Assembly (NCBI GenBank): GCA_036346225.1 | Contig: JARFIW010001216.1 | Location: forward strand, 1,090,501-1,154,500 | Origin: Platerodrilus igneus | Taxonomy: Eukaryota; Arthropoda; Insecta; Coleoptera; Lycidae | Length of the DNA: 64,000 nucleotides | Direction: 5' to 3' | In this document: in pieces, positions 12,322-22,754 of the stretch | How the letters are laid out: each line of letters opens with the position of its first letter | Position numbering within the stretch: the first letter of the stretch is position 1 | The notes under the pieces: model-generated | What the model saw: the letters and a program-made list of their open reading frames with translations, nothing else | Database searches by the model: none | What the model was told of the DNA's origin: nothing | Translations under genes and position numbers: made by a program

Positions 12322-13900
12322 TTACCAAAAAAAAACACAAGCAGAACACACGTAAGTTACATTAGAAAAAGGAACAGAAGCAGATAAAATTTTAACAACG
12401 TTAGATGGAAGACTAGAAGTATCGCAGTTAGGAAAGAAATCAGCATTGGCTGTAGGAATGCCAACCCTAGGGACAGAATCAGAATCCGATAACATTTCAA
12501 CCATATTACATGAAGGAACAGAATCAGATAGAAGTTTATCAACGTTACAAGAACAAACAGTAACAGGAAGGACTTCATCCACAATAGATGAGGAAGCGGA
12601 ATCAGGTTGACCTTCGTCAACATTAAATAGCAGGACATCAGCTAGGAGTTCATCAACCTTAATTAAAAGAACATAAGTAAGTAGCATTTTGTCAGCATGA
12701 GAAAAATGAGTAAGAGTAGATAACGAAACAGGATCAGGTAAAACTTTAACGACAACAGCAACAGGCATCACAGCTACGGGTTCCCTAACTTCAACAGGAC
12801 CTTCTCTATCCGTACTCGAAATCATCTTCACTTCAGCTACGGCTGTGATTGCCGACAAAACAGAAATTTCTTGAGTCGAAGCATTTAAGAAAGCAGGAAC
12901 AGGTAAAATTTCGACAAAAACGGGAAGAGGCATTAAAGCTACAGGTTTGTGAACTTCAACAGAGCCTTCGCAGACTGAATTAGAAGTTATGGTCATTTCA
13001 GCAACCTTTGTGCTTGCGGACACGACAGAGAATTCTTTGGCAGAATCATTTAGGAAAGCGGGAACAAACTCTTGAGATGCTAGATGCAAGTCACCGATTC
13101 CAAGCATGAGTTGTAAGAGTGGTGGAGGCACAGTTTGGGGTGAGAGTGAATACGTAGAGCGAGCAGAAGGAGGGGTAGCAAAAGATGTAGAACTAGAGAC
13201 GGAAGAAATTTTGTTCAAAGCTGTGTTTGCCAAAGAGGGGTAGGTTTCGATAATAGTAGCAGGATGACCTGTATGAGGGACAGAAGAGCACGTAGAGTGA
13301 GAAGTAGAAGAAGTTAGGTACCTAGAGGTGAGAACAGAATTGGAAGTCTGATTCGCGGAACTATTAGTAGTAGGATGACAGTTGGGACAGTTGTGGCGCG
13401 TAACTCTCTTATGTCCGCAACCAAAACAATGGATTACTTTAGGACGAGTACAACGGGTCGAAGCATGGCCATGTTTGTCGCAATTAAAGCATACGACCTG
13501 ACGACTAGCAGTAGAAATAGGAGGAAGAACAGTAAAACGTACGAAAGAAGTTCCCCGTAGGCGTAGGAAAAACCTTAACAACTCTGTCATGTGAAGTAAA
13601 AGTATTTTTCTCAATAGTAGCAGCTTTATAAACAAACTTCATGTGTTTAAAATGATGAATCAGTAAATTATACAACGACTTTCAGTCAGGAAACCTATGC
13701 CAAAAACCACGATACCAAAGTAAAGCTTTAGCCATAAACAACACTGCTGCAGATTCATATAACTGCAGTTCCGACACATGGTGAGCTTGTCGGAGTTTTT
13801 TGACTCGTTCTAAAAAATCATGTACGATAAGAGTTTTTGGATTACCTGAAAATTTCAAATTCCACTCCCACACAGGGAGGCCTTGGTGAGAAATCGAAAA
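12322..13900 (-). pseudogene. Ty3/gypsy-like gag of element A (frameshifted)
   Basis: The N-terminal Gag core reads WNLKFSGNPKTLIVHDFLER, ESAAVLFMAKALLWYRGFW (13873-13682) and ends at a stop after RFPD. Sequence continues in other frames to a 437-codon frame (13635-12322). That frame carries two zinc knuckles: CFNCDKHGHASTRC, a standard CX2CX4HX4C, and CFGCGHKRVTRHNCPNC, a second variant knuckle. In the family this protein packages element RNA. After the knuckles come a Ser/Thr-rich linker, two ~55-residue repeats (starting VPAFLNDS and VPAFLNAS), and a run of ~13-residue repeats to the end. At least two frameshifts separate the Gag core from the knuckles. The equivalent in element B is more decayed but co-linear. 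Confidence 0.75.
12330..12740 (-). repeat. 39-bp coding minisatellite (13-residue repeats)
   Basis: On the minus strand consecutive units read VDEGQPDSASSSI, VDEVLPVTVCSCN, VDKLLSDSVPSCN, MVEMLSDSDSVPR and, after a short unit, VVKILSASVPFSN. All keep the gag frame. The plus-strand unit length is 39 bp (for example from TCAACGTTACAAG to the next TTCATCCACAAT). Element B has matching units at 59720-60400. Confidence 0.8.
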
Positions 13901-14476
13901 ATCGAAAAAGAAGTCATTTTGAATACGAACAAGAAAGAAATGGGTAGCAAGTAACTAAATAAAGGCTAACCGTAATTCGATAAAAGCTCAAAAGAAAAAA
14001 ATTGTTGCGAATACAGGACAATTTAAAACATATCCGACGGATAAACTTCGAGAACACGAATAGGAGCGAAACAACAAAATAGAAATTAGAATAGGGCTGT
14101 AGAATAATGGAAAAATCGGACGAGAAAAAACCCAACTCTAGATTCGATGGGGAGAACAAAATATACAGAGAGGGAAGGCAGAAAAAGAAAAATCTTGGGC
14201 GCCAACGTTTTCAATGGACTAAGATTATTGGCGAAAACACAAGTCCAATAATCTGAAATTAATCCACCCATAATATTAAGCGTAAGGGACGAAACATAAG
14301 TAATATGAGACCGTGAAAATGCGGGTCATGTAGGAACTAAGGCACTAACAATAATAAACAAAATATGCGAGCAAAAATTAACTACAACGAATACGGAGTT
14401 AAAGTTACATGAAACAAAATCGCAGCACAAGAAAATTAACGAAAACCAAATCGCAGAAGAAATTAACTAAACAAAA

Positions 14477-14500
14477 TCGCAGCCCCACGTCAGGGCGTCA
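14477..14500 (-). other. primer-binding-site-like motif, element A
   Basis: On the minus strand it starts TGACGCCCTGACGTGGGGC, close to the tRNA-Lys primer-binding site TGGCGCCCAACGTGGGGC with one inserted base. It lies 8 bases inside the LTR and supports minus-strand orientation. Element B has the related motif at 63744-63767. Confidence 0.5.
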
Positions 14501-14508
14501 GAAATTTA

Positions 14509-14636
14509 TGCTACGTGCATTGACGTAGTCTAGAAAAAACACCTTTTAAAAAGTAATGGACCCCGCACACTCGCCGATTGAGCCCGGTCCATTTCTTTTT
14601 TTGGTTTTTTTCTAGGCTACGTCAATGCACGTAGCA
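14509..14636. repeat. complete LTR of element A, a near-palindrome
   Basis: Begins TGCTACGTGCATTGACGTAG and ends CTACGTCAATGCACGTAGCA, giving TG...CA ends that are exact reverse complements over 20 bases. The arms continue with CTAGAAAAAA and AATGGACC and their inverted partners, so 14509-14562 pairs with 14586-14636 around a 23-base loop. Each terminus also holds the small palindrome CTACGT-N6-ACGTAG, kept in element B. Confidence 0.75.
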
Positions 14637-15408
14637 CCCTACAAACAAAAATTCCATGCAAAAAAATTTGAGATTCGGTAGTGACCTGGTATGCATAATT
14701 TGTATTATAGCAAATGTAAACATTACATAATAACACGTACCACTATAAAAATATGAATAACTTTTGACTGGAGGGCAATAGAACAATTCTGTTAACAGAT
14801 TCGTAATCAGCGGGACAAATTCTATAAGAAGCACTCATTACACATTAGAAAAAATTATGATTTGTTGTTCAACGTTATTTGCGTAATAGAATGGGACAAG
14901 ATAGGTTATGTATGTTAGTTTCGCTTAACATAAAAGCAGAAATAGTCGCCAAAATGAAACTCCAGGATGTTGTAGACCACTTCGCTGTTATAAAAACTCC
15001 CAAAAAACAAAATTTATCGCGAATTGTATGTAAATAATTTTTTCTTATGTAAAATCTTTATTTAGGAGGCACCCCCATTATAATTTTTGCGGGAGGGTCC
15101 TCCAAATTGAACTTACGTTACTGGTGGTTAACGATAACATCATGTGCAACTTGTGAGAAATAATTTGACCCACTTCCTGATAGCTATTTATATTATTCAT
15201 AACGGTATTCACTTATTTCATGAAGAAATGCTTTTATCAGAGTTATTTTCACCGACCTTATAAATACATAACAAAGGTTAAAAGCGTCTAAAAATCTGCA
15301 CAATTTGGACAAGCGCCAATAATTTACCATAACAAACATTAAATTATGTATAAAAGTTAATTTATTTTTGTGTCTAGGTTTCTACACTTAAAGTAAGTCG
15401 GAACTTAC
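14637..15408. other. probable intron 1 of the PDZ-exon gene
   Basis: No coding frame is recognised. It lies downstream (minus strand) of a good splice donor at 15408 and would be the start of a long intron that also holds element A. I could not find the next PDZ exon on the minus strand to the left within the window. Confidence 0.4.
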
Positions 15409-15504
15409 CCTTGATATCCGTAAAGGTTGTTGAACATCCACACCACCGTGTATACGAAATCCCCAGGGAGAACCACCTTCCAGAACGATTTCACGAGCTG
15501 TCAT
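15409..15504 (-). CDS. first coding exon of a PDZ-domain protein (PDLIM/Zasp-like)
   Basis: From the ATG at 15504 the minus strand reads 32 codons with no stop: MTAREIVLEGGSPWGFR, then IHGGVDVQQPLRISR. This is the start of a PDZ domain, with the carboxylate-binding loop as PWGF and the strand QPLRISR that in PDLIM/Zasp-like proteins is followed by V-N-P-G-S-K-A. The exon ends in AGG followed by GTAAGT, a near-ideal donor, in phase 0. An in-frame TGA lies 54 bases before the ATG, so this Met is the natural start. Such proteins act as scaffolds at actin-rich sites such as muscle Z-discs and junctions. The remaining exons lie outside or were not found. It is the only host coding exon I recognise, on an unbroken frame unlike the surrounding repeats. 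The exact gene is unknown. Confidence 0.7.
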
Positions 15505-16100
15505 TATTTGCACAAACCGCAAACTGCTTCTGGCCAATTGGTCCACAGCCAAAATTCAAATAATATCGAGTACAGACACTGTAAGTGTTGTTAAAACGTT
15601 TCATCGATCGAAATAGATTATTTTTTCGTTTATTTTATTTATTCCAAACACAAAAAAAATCGATCGGATACTTATCATAAACCGGGACCGAAAGAAAGCG
15701 ACTTTCTAACAAAATAATTATTTATATCACGTTACGTAGACCGATAAGAGTTGAACTTTATCTGTAAGTATTTAATATTGTGTTCGTTTCGTCGGTGTTA
15801 CGATTATCACGTGTTAGTCACCCACGCGTTTAATAACCGACGACGATGACGTTGGGAGCACTTCACACAAACGAATTGTCGTGCCATGCTTGGTTATTGT
15901 CTAATGTCCCCTGCTGAAAGCTGAATACATACAAACTGACAGCGACTTCAGCAGAAAGTTATTTCTCTTTCTGTTCTGTTCAATATCGAACCCGCACTTG
16001 AAGTGGAAGCTCAAATAGTGCGCTTTCTGAACGTGTTTCATTTCTCTTGTAGTACTTAAGGTTTGGTTGAAAGATGAATACCATTAGATCCTGAAGCTCT
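15505..16100 (-). promoter_or_regulatory. probable 5' UTR and promoter region of the PDZ gene
   Basis: This stretch is richer in CpG than its surroundings (GACGACGATGACG, CACGTG-like and CACGCG blocks near 15810-15860). It lies immediately upstream of the PDZ start on the minus strand and matches no repeat in the window. No TATA box or initiator can be fixed with confidence. Confidence 0.35.
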
Positions 16101-17487
16101 TCCAGATCTATAATAAAAATGGAATGTTAAAAACATCACGAAAAGTATTCAAGGTATTTTGAGTGAATATCAATAAAGAGATAGCGAAAATTTGTATAAA
16201 CCTTTGCAAATCAGAAAAGAATTGCGACTGCGCTTAATTACTTTTTATTCGCTAATAAATTCTACTAATTACCAGGTATTATAAATAACAAATTAATCGG
16301 GGTAGTAAAGCAATGTTCGAATTGGAAGGTTATGCCTCTATCTTAATAAAAAGGCCGATGCAACCCTCTAGTGCTTTAAGAAAAGTTCAAGCATCGCTCT
16401 AGGATTAATTTTGTAGTAACGTAAGTTAAGGTTCGGGCCTTGGGAGCTGCCTTTTTAAAAACCAGTTCCATAACTTCTTAACAAATTTATTTTAAAACAG
16501 ACATTAATTATGGAATTTTATAAAACTAGATTTAAATTACTCTAAGTTTAAAATTAATTAATAAATGTACTATTTTGAGTAGCCTAAGCAACTGTAATGT
16601 TAAAGCTGAATATTTTGACTGACTGCCGGGTCCTTGAGCTCCCGGGCTTTTTATAATGTTCCTACCCCCTCACATGGCTGTGGGAACTTGCAGATCTCAT
16701 GTCTGCTTATTCTTAATACTATTCATAATTACAATGTTGTAATCTTAATTTCTAAGTAATCACGGTACCTGACCGTCTGTGACCTGACATCTGCAGTGTC
16801 ACTATCGTATGCGATACAAAGTAGCGCATCCGTTCTCATGAACGTTAATAAACTTTATAACTTGTCCTTGTATTTACTTTGTTGCACTTCATTTAACATT
16901 TTCTTACACTTCTAATAATTTCCTAATTATTCTATTTTATAATATATACATCAATTGGGAGATACATAACTCGCATACCTTAAAATATTCAGATACTCAA
17001 ATCTGGTCAAAATTATATGTCGTTCGTAAAGTGGAATTTGTTCATCAGCTGATGGACCCCACCCTCTCAAAGTCATCTTTCTGTATCAGCGGTGAATCGT
17101 GAGGTTATTGCTAGTTTGTTGATGTGGCTTAGTCCTGTAGTACCTTCAAAACAGGTGAATTCGAACGCTTTATGGAGTTTTTCAATATTGTTTCTGTGCT
17201 TTACATTAGAAAATTACCAAAATCTAATCATATCTTTACAAAACCTTTGTAACTGCAAATGTAGTCATTGATTAAAAACTATATATATTTTTGAATAAAT
17301 AAACGTTATTTGAATTCACCCCGATTAGTGGGGTAAATTAGAACGGCACTTTAATATACACGGTAAGTCCAATAAGTGCCAATTCGGACAAGTTACGTGA
17401 AAAAAATAAATATCCTTTATTCAGAATTAAATAGCGAGCCATTGAAGTAAAAAAGACATGTTGTTATAAACCAGTTTCATTATAATC
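16101..17487. other. unassigned AT-rich stretch
   Basis: No recognised coding frame, RNA or repeat on either strand. The final 17488-17531 block is a dispersed repeat listed separately. Confidence 0.4.
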
Positions 17488-17531
17488 AGGTCTTCAGTCC
17501 TGAAATTGGTTAGACACGAACCCTCATTGTT
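17488..17531 (+). repeat. dispersed repeat, partner of 3018-3065
   Basis: AGGTCTTCAGTCCTG, GTTAGAC and TCATTGTTT blocks match the inverted copy at 3018-3065. It sits directly at the 3' side of the RTE-type element. Confidence 0.55.
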
Positions 17532-18039
17532 TCGTAGTCTGAACTAACCTACACATTTCCCTAAAATTTGCACAGTCTGCATCTACCATTATTTGCATGC
17601 GAAAGCCTGATCTCGATCTATCGCTACCTCTCTTTTTCTATCGCTGTCTGTAATGTATCCCATACTATTACCCAAAATAGCCTTAGAACGTATCCTGCCC
17701 TTCTATTTCTCCTTTTTTTTTTGTTTTCCACAAATATCTTTATTCCTCTGCTAATTCTACAACGTATTTGTTATTAACTTTGTCCGTCCATGCTATCATC
17801 CTCATACATCTGAATCACAACATTCCAGATGGCTTGCATCTCTTTCTGTCTACTTTTACCACTGCCCCTATTTTTCATAGATGTACTGTGCTGCGCTCCA
17901 CACATATGCTTTGAACAATTTTTTTCTTGTTTCTATGTTTGTTGTCTTAGAACATAACCATTGTTCTTTCTAGTTAGATCCAGTTCGGTTACCTTCTATT
18001 GTTTTACATTTACATACCCTATTTCCCCGATATTCAGTG

Positions 18040-18330
18040 ATATGTAAAGGGGTATGCCCACGGTCCCGGGTTCAAATCCCGACACGGTTTGCTTGAAAAA
18101 TGTTAGGCGAGCATTTTTCACAAAAATACGCTCTTGTTCGGTTGAGAGGTAAACAGGAGGTCCCGTGTGAGTGTGTTGTCACGCACGTTAAAGATCCGTA
18201 CCTTGCTTGCAACAACCAGGGTTCGGCAAAATTCAAAGTTTCCAGATAAAAAAACTCGCTTTCTGGCCAATGTAGTACTTTCGGGTGAACCATTGGAAAA
18301 TCAAATGTAGGGTATGTGAAGAGAGGGGGG
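18040..18330 (+). mobile_element. SINE copy, partial tRNA head
   Basis: Keeps the B box GGGTTCAAATCCC (18068-18080) followed by the family body (GAAAAATGTTAGGCGAGCAT, GTTGTCACGCACGTTAAAGA, GGGTTCGGCAAAATTC). The A box is missing. Left member of the tandem duplication. Confidence 0.8.
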
Positions 18331-18654
18331 GGGGCAGCCTGGCGCGACCAAGTTCTCAGCACTTCAGTATTTCTCGAATTAATAGTTTTTCCAATATATC
18401 CTTTCTCACAATCAAAATTAGTTGAAAATATTTCACAACAATCACCTGTGATTGTTTATCATAATCTTCACATTTAAGTGCACTTACGTTTTCCGCCTTG
18501 AAACTGATTGAAACCGTACCTTTCCTTATTTATGTTCTGAGCTAGCCTACCAGTTCTATGAAATTTCCACAACAGCCTATATACCGCTCGTATCCCTTTC
18601 TATTGTTTTCAAATTATATGCTATATTTCACTGAAGTTCAGTGGTATGTGAAAG

Positions 18655-18965
18655 GGGGCGGCTCCGTGGCATAGTTGGTATGTGTGTAACTACTACGCCC
18701 AAGATCCCGGGTTTGAATCCCGACACGGCCCGCTTGAAAAATGTTAGCATTTTTCATAAAAATACACCCTCGTTCGGATGAGACGTAAAATGGAGGTTTC
18801 GTGTGTGAGTGTTGTCACGCACGTTAAAGATACCTGCCTTGCTTGAAAGAGCAAGGGTTCGGCAAAATTCCAAATTTTCCAGGTAAAAAAAACTCGCTTC
18901 CTGGCCAATGTAGTACCCCCGGGTGAAGCATTGAAAAATCACATGTAAGGTATGTGTAGGGGGTT
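18655..18965 (+). mobile_element. tRNA-derived SINE, best-preserved copy
   Basis: The head has an A box TGGCATAGTTGG (18667-18678) and a B box GGGTTTGAATCCC (18709-18721) 31 bp downstream, an RNA polymerase III internal promoter. The body follows (GTCACGCACGTTAAAGATAC, CAAGGGTTCGGCAAAATTCC, TGGCCAATGTAGTACCC). A partner LINE would supply the enzyme for movement. An RTE partner is plausible because SINEs cluster with the RTE copies here, but no shared 3' tail is proven. Confidence 0.85.
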
Positions 18966-19639
18966 AAGCAGACTACGACTGCCAAAGATCCCTCAGCACT
19001 TAGACATTTGCCGAATTAATAGTTTTCCATTAGTTGAGAATATTGCAAGACCAATACCTATAGTTGTTTATACTAATCATCATGTTTAAGTACAGTTATT
19101 TTTTTCGGATTGAATGTGTTTCTCCATTGATTTCCACTCTGAGCTAGCCTACACATTTCTCTGAAATTCCCACATCCTACATCTTTTACTATCTATGTGC
19201 AATAGTCTAACCTAAGTCTACCTCTACAGCCCTTTTTTCCTATCTCTGCTTCTAATATATTCCTCACTATTCCCGTATTCCTTAGTATGTGGCCTATCAT
19301 CCTATCTCTCCTATTTTTTACTTTTTCCACATATTTCTTTTTCCCCTAAAATTTCTAGTACCTCTTTTTTCTGAACTTTATTTGTGCATGATATCTTCAT
19401 CATACGTCTGTAGCATAACATTGAGCTTCTGCCTTTTTCTTGTTCGCTTCCCCTACTGTTCAAGCTTCACAGCCGTATAGTGATGTACTCCACAAATATG
19501 TTTTAAGCAACCTTTTCTTTGTTTCTATGTTTATTGTCTTTGAACCCAGTAGTTGCTTTTTCTTATTAAATGTAGCACGACCTTGTACTAATCTTTGTTT
19601 TATATCTATTGTGTTTTTCACATCTTGCTTTATTTGGCT

Positions 19640-20836
19640 TCATAGGGGGCAGAAATACTTAACCTCTTGTAAGTTCTCGTTACCTATTTGTATTCTTGTT
19701 TTTGATTTATGTTCACCTCCTTTGCATGCTAGAACTTTAGTTTCGTTTTTGTTAATTTTCATACCGTATCTCTCTCTTAGAACTGTTTCCATTTCATTAG
19801 GTGCAGCTTCTAACTCTTCTTTGCTAGACGCTAATACCGCTATATCACCTGTATAGTAATTCCAAATGTCTTTCTGCATTTGACAGTGTTCATTGCCTCT
19901 TCAATGTACAAGTTAAGAAATAATGGGGATAAAGACATCCCTGCCTCATCCCTTTCCTAATATTGACTTCTCTACGTTCCTGCTCTAATTCTATTACCGC
20001 TGTTTGGTCTTTGTATTTCCAACATTTCATTCTATTTTACGCTGTGGAATGCTTTTTCCAGATCTACAAACCCTATATACACGCGTTTCCCCTTTTCTAT
20101 TGTTTTCTCCATTACCATCCTCAGAGCTAAAATAGCCTCCCGTGTTCCCCTGTTTCACCTAAACCTAAATTTCTTCAGCTCGTTTTTCCATTCGTCTTTG
20201 TACAATTCTCGTTAATATTTTAGACACGTGTGCTGTCAAAGTTATTGTTCGAAAATTTTCACATCTAGCCGCGCCTGTCTTTTTTGGTATAGTTACTATG
20301 ATGTTACGTTTGAAATCTTTGGGTATCTTGCCTGTCTCATTCATATAGCTTACAAGTTAGAAAAGATGTTCTGTTACTGCTTGGCCAGCAGTTTTTAGAG
20401 TTTCTGTTTACACCTTATCTGTACTCGACTACTTACCATTTTTCAGACTCTTTAATGCTAATTCGAACTCATCTCTAAGTATAGGATATCATTTTCAATG
20501 TCTGATTCTTATTCTAATGCAGTTAGTTCTTCTCCTGCATATAAATTCCCTATATATTCTTGCCGTATGTATCCACTTTCTCTATATTTTCTATAATGAC
20601 GCTCTGAGTATAGGATATACCAAGTCATCCTTTTCAATGTCTGATTCTTCTTCTAATGTTGTTAGTTTCTCTCCTGCATACAAATTCTCTATATATTCTT
20701 GCCATCTACCCACTTTCTCCACATTTTCTATAATGACGTTTCCTTTCGCGTCCTTTATATTTTTGCTACACGGTTTTATATTCCTAAAATTGATTTTAAT
20801 TAGTTTGTATGCTTCATCTATCTTTCTTACTTCCAT
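19640..20836 (-). pseudogene. RTE-type linker and reverse transcriptase, broken
   Basis: The linker frame 20836-20591 reads GRWQEYIENLYAGEKL and DLVYPILRASL, typical of the segment between endonuclease and RT. Intervening sequence has many shifts. The 19879-19640 frame reads ASSKEELEAAPNEMETVLRE and RYGMKINKNETKVLACKGG, the palm after motif C. Where the family has an FADD box the sequence runs WNYYTGDIAVLAS, so the catalytic box is deleted. It cannot have RT activity. Confidence 0.75.
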
Positions 20837-21257
20837 CTTAGTTTGTACCTCTTTGCACTTTTCGTCAATTCATTGTTCTTTAGCTTTCCTGCATTTGCAA
20901 ATAATTTCTCATTTTATAGCTTTGTATCTCTGTTTTCCTGTTTCGTCTGATTTATTTTTGTATTTTCGTTTTTCTTCTATTAAACTCAGGATACACTTTG
21001 TTATCCATGGTTTCTTATTTCTTTTTGTGTATACCCCAGTATATCTCTGGCCGCCATGTCTAAGCTGGATTTAATATTATTCCATTCTGTTTCTACTTCC
21101 TTGGTATCAGATATTTTTCCGGTATCTTTCAACAATTTATTTGACTTTTTTTCGAAATTTTCCTGAATATTTTTATCTTTTAGTTTCTCAAAGTAAATGT
21201 ACCTCTTTCGGTTTTCTTTTCTTTTTTTCTTTTTTTCTTTTCTTTCAAAAGTTCGGC

Positions 21258-22028
21258 CTACATAATTACGATGTTGTGATCAGTGTCTATATCTGCTTCT
21301 GGGTAGCTTCTACTGTCCTTTACTTTATTCCTAAACCATTGTCTAACTAGAATGTAATCTATTTGACATCTTGCTATATCTACTGGTTTCTTCCACGTAT
21401 ATCGTCTTTTAGCATGATATTGAGATAATGTGTTTGTGTTGATAAAATTGTTCTTGTCCCAAAATCCTACCAACCTAGTTCCCCTGTCGTTTCTCGTGAC
21501 TAAACCGAATAAACCTACTACCGCTCCTTCCCTACCTTCACCTACCACTGCATTAAAATCCCCCGTAATTATTAAATTTCATGTCCTTTTACGTATCTTA
21601 GTATGTCTTTGATATCTTTGTAGATCGTTTCTACCTCTTCGTCACTGTAGGTAAAGGTGGGCATGTATACTTGTATTATTATTGTGTTTACTGGTTTAGA
21701 TTCTAATCTAACCATGGGTATTCTTTTGTAAGTAATTTTCTACACAGTTTTTTCGTATAGCTATCCCCACACCAGAATTTTTTTCCTCTGCTCCTGTATG
21801 AATTACCCTGAAGACTCCACTCCAAACATCCCCCGCCTCTGGCTACCGAACGTTGCTGATCCCTACTATGTCTAGAACTAACCTACTAATTTCAATTTTC
21901 AGCTTCTCTAACTTATTTACTTCTTTCATACTTCTAACATTCCTCGCTCCGACTCGCAAAATGTTCCCGACTCTTATTCTGAACTTTGTGATCGCATCCT
22001 CCGAAGTAGTTTCCTCCCGGAGATCCAA
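21258..22028 (-). pseudogene. RTE-type endonuclease domain, broken
   Basis: 22028-21843 reads ILRVGARNVRSMKEVNKLEK and LVLDIVGISNVR, the N-terminal strands; the family has a Trp-Asn-Val-Arg start, here Arg replaces Trp. 21548-21258 reads GREGAVVGLFGLVTRNDRG, YTWKKPVDIARCQIDYILV and DIDTDHNIVIM, keeping the Asp and the Asp-His of the active site. The domain would nick target DNA for target-primed reverse transcription. Frame breaks between the two segments make it a pseudogene. Confidence 0.8.
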
Positions 22029-22109
22029 ATGAAAAACTATTCTAACTCAGAAATCTTTTACTCCAGAGAAAATACCATCATGTTTATAACAATTTAAGTA
22101 CGCAGTGTT

Positions 22110-22363
22110 CTTGGGAGGTAATGTGGTGGTTTCCCGTTGCCTTCCATATTGCGGTAGTGTGTCTTAGTCTGCAATACCGACCCCTATGGTCTCTGCCAAT
22201 CTAAGTACCAAAGGAGTCGCTGCCCTCTTTTGGGGACATGTCATAGTCTAGTTCCTCACTAACGACCCTACTGCTTTGGTTGGACCTGTAGTGTGGCTCT
22301 TTAGCTCATTAGAACACGCAAGTCATTTCACCTGTTCGGCAAGGTGTAGGTCGATTCGAAATG
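22110..22363 (-). repeat. RTE 5' UTR module
   Basis: Plus-strand blocks GGTAATGTGGTGGTTTCCCG, GACCCCTAT, AGTACC and TTTAGCTCATTAGAACACGC recur in order at 55496-55752, in both cases just upstream of the endonuclease side. It is taken as the element's 5' end. Confidence 0.75.
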
Positions 22364-22754
22364 GAATTAACTATCCAAGCACTAATTATTCATTTTGAAC
22401 GATCACTACAGTAATTTACATTACATACTACAATTTATATTAGTAGAATGGACAACTAATTCCTTTCATATTGCAATTTTCAAAGCTTTAAATTAGAATT
22501 GTCCTAACTAATGTTCATCACGCCAGTTTATACCTTAAACAATTATTTTAGATATTTCGAATACATACCAGTAGTGCAACTTGTTATTGCAAGGCTAATA
22601 AAGCACTTAAATGTGACTCTTGTACTTCAATCAAGTCTATTTAAAGATGTCACGCCTCTAAGGTCTATCAATTATTTTTGTGAATGTACATATTCTGGTC
22701 GGAAGTTGGCTAAACGGCGTTATAATATGTAGACAAAATACGGTAGGAGAAAAA
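22364..22754. other. unassigned spacer between RTE and pogo-like elements
   Basis: AT-rich, with no motif recognised. The short plus frame at 22511-22732 has no family signature. Confidence 0.4.

Larger units (their letters stand above)
11183..14636 (-). mobile_element. LTR element A: gag-only, short palindromic LTR
   Basis: The left end is a partial LTR at 11183-11262 and the right end a full copy at 14509-14636, in direct orientation. The shared blocks are CACTCGCCGATTGA, CCCGGTCCATTTC and CTAGGCTACGTCAAT, ending ACGTAGCA. Reading minus, the 5' LTR is on the right. A primer-binding-site-like motif lies 8 bases inside it (14477-14500), then ~0.6 kb of leader, a broken gag with zinc knuckles (13900-12322) and ~1 kb of A-rich 3' sequence. 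No protease, RT, RNase H or integrase signature was found on either strand. Element B (56680-64000) has the same gag and 3' region and also lacks pol. This suggests a non-autonomous, gag-only family. Confidence 0.75.
17985..19185. repeat. tandem duplication (~0.6 kb x2) of SINE plus RTE 3' sequence
   Basis: Left unit about 17985-18575, right unit about 18590-19185. Both contain, in order, CTATTGTTTT, TTCAGTG(A/G)TATGT(A/G)AAAGG, a plus-strand SINE, a CAGCACTT block, CGAATTAATAGTTTT and CTGAGCTAGCCTAC. The two are clearly diverged, so the event is old. A third CTGAACTAACCTACACATTT block at ~17540 continues the RTE 3' part. Confidence 0.7.
17532..22363 (-). mobile_element. RTE-type LINE, near full length but inactive
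   Basis: Reading minus, the order is a 5' UTR module (22363-22110), apurinic-like endonuclease (22028-21258), a linker (20836-20591), RT (about 20500-19640) and C-terminal region and 3' part (19450-17532). The 3' part is interrupted by two SINEs and a tandem duplication. The 5' module and coding blocks recur at 52985-55752. Multiple stops and shifts break every domain. RTE assignment rests on the endonuclease and linker resembling the BovB/craniofacial-protein-2-like group. Confidence 0.75.

Noticed and set aside
12330..12740. CRISPR-like array of 39-bp repeats
   Set aside because: Units diverge throughout with no constant repeat and unique spacer pattern, they encode a continuous frame, and the genome is eukaryotic.
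11255..14526. Element A as a DNA transposon with terminal inverted repeats
   Set aside because: The inverted termini come from a palindromic LTR. Direct LTR copies, a Gag with zinc knuckles and a primer-site-like motif favour an LTR element.
18072..18362. Minus-strand frames over the SINE copies (also 18754-18942 and 56199-56519)
   Set aside because: They translate the antisense of the SINE body; the same peptide recurs only because the SINE recurs.
20517..21074. 185-codon plus-strand frame resembling a membrane protein
   Set aside because: Antisense of the RTE linker and endonuclease region; hydrophobicity results from T-rich antisense.
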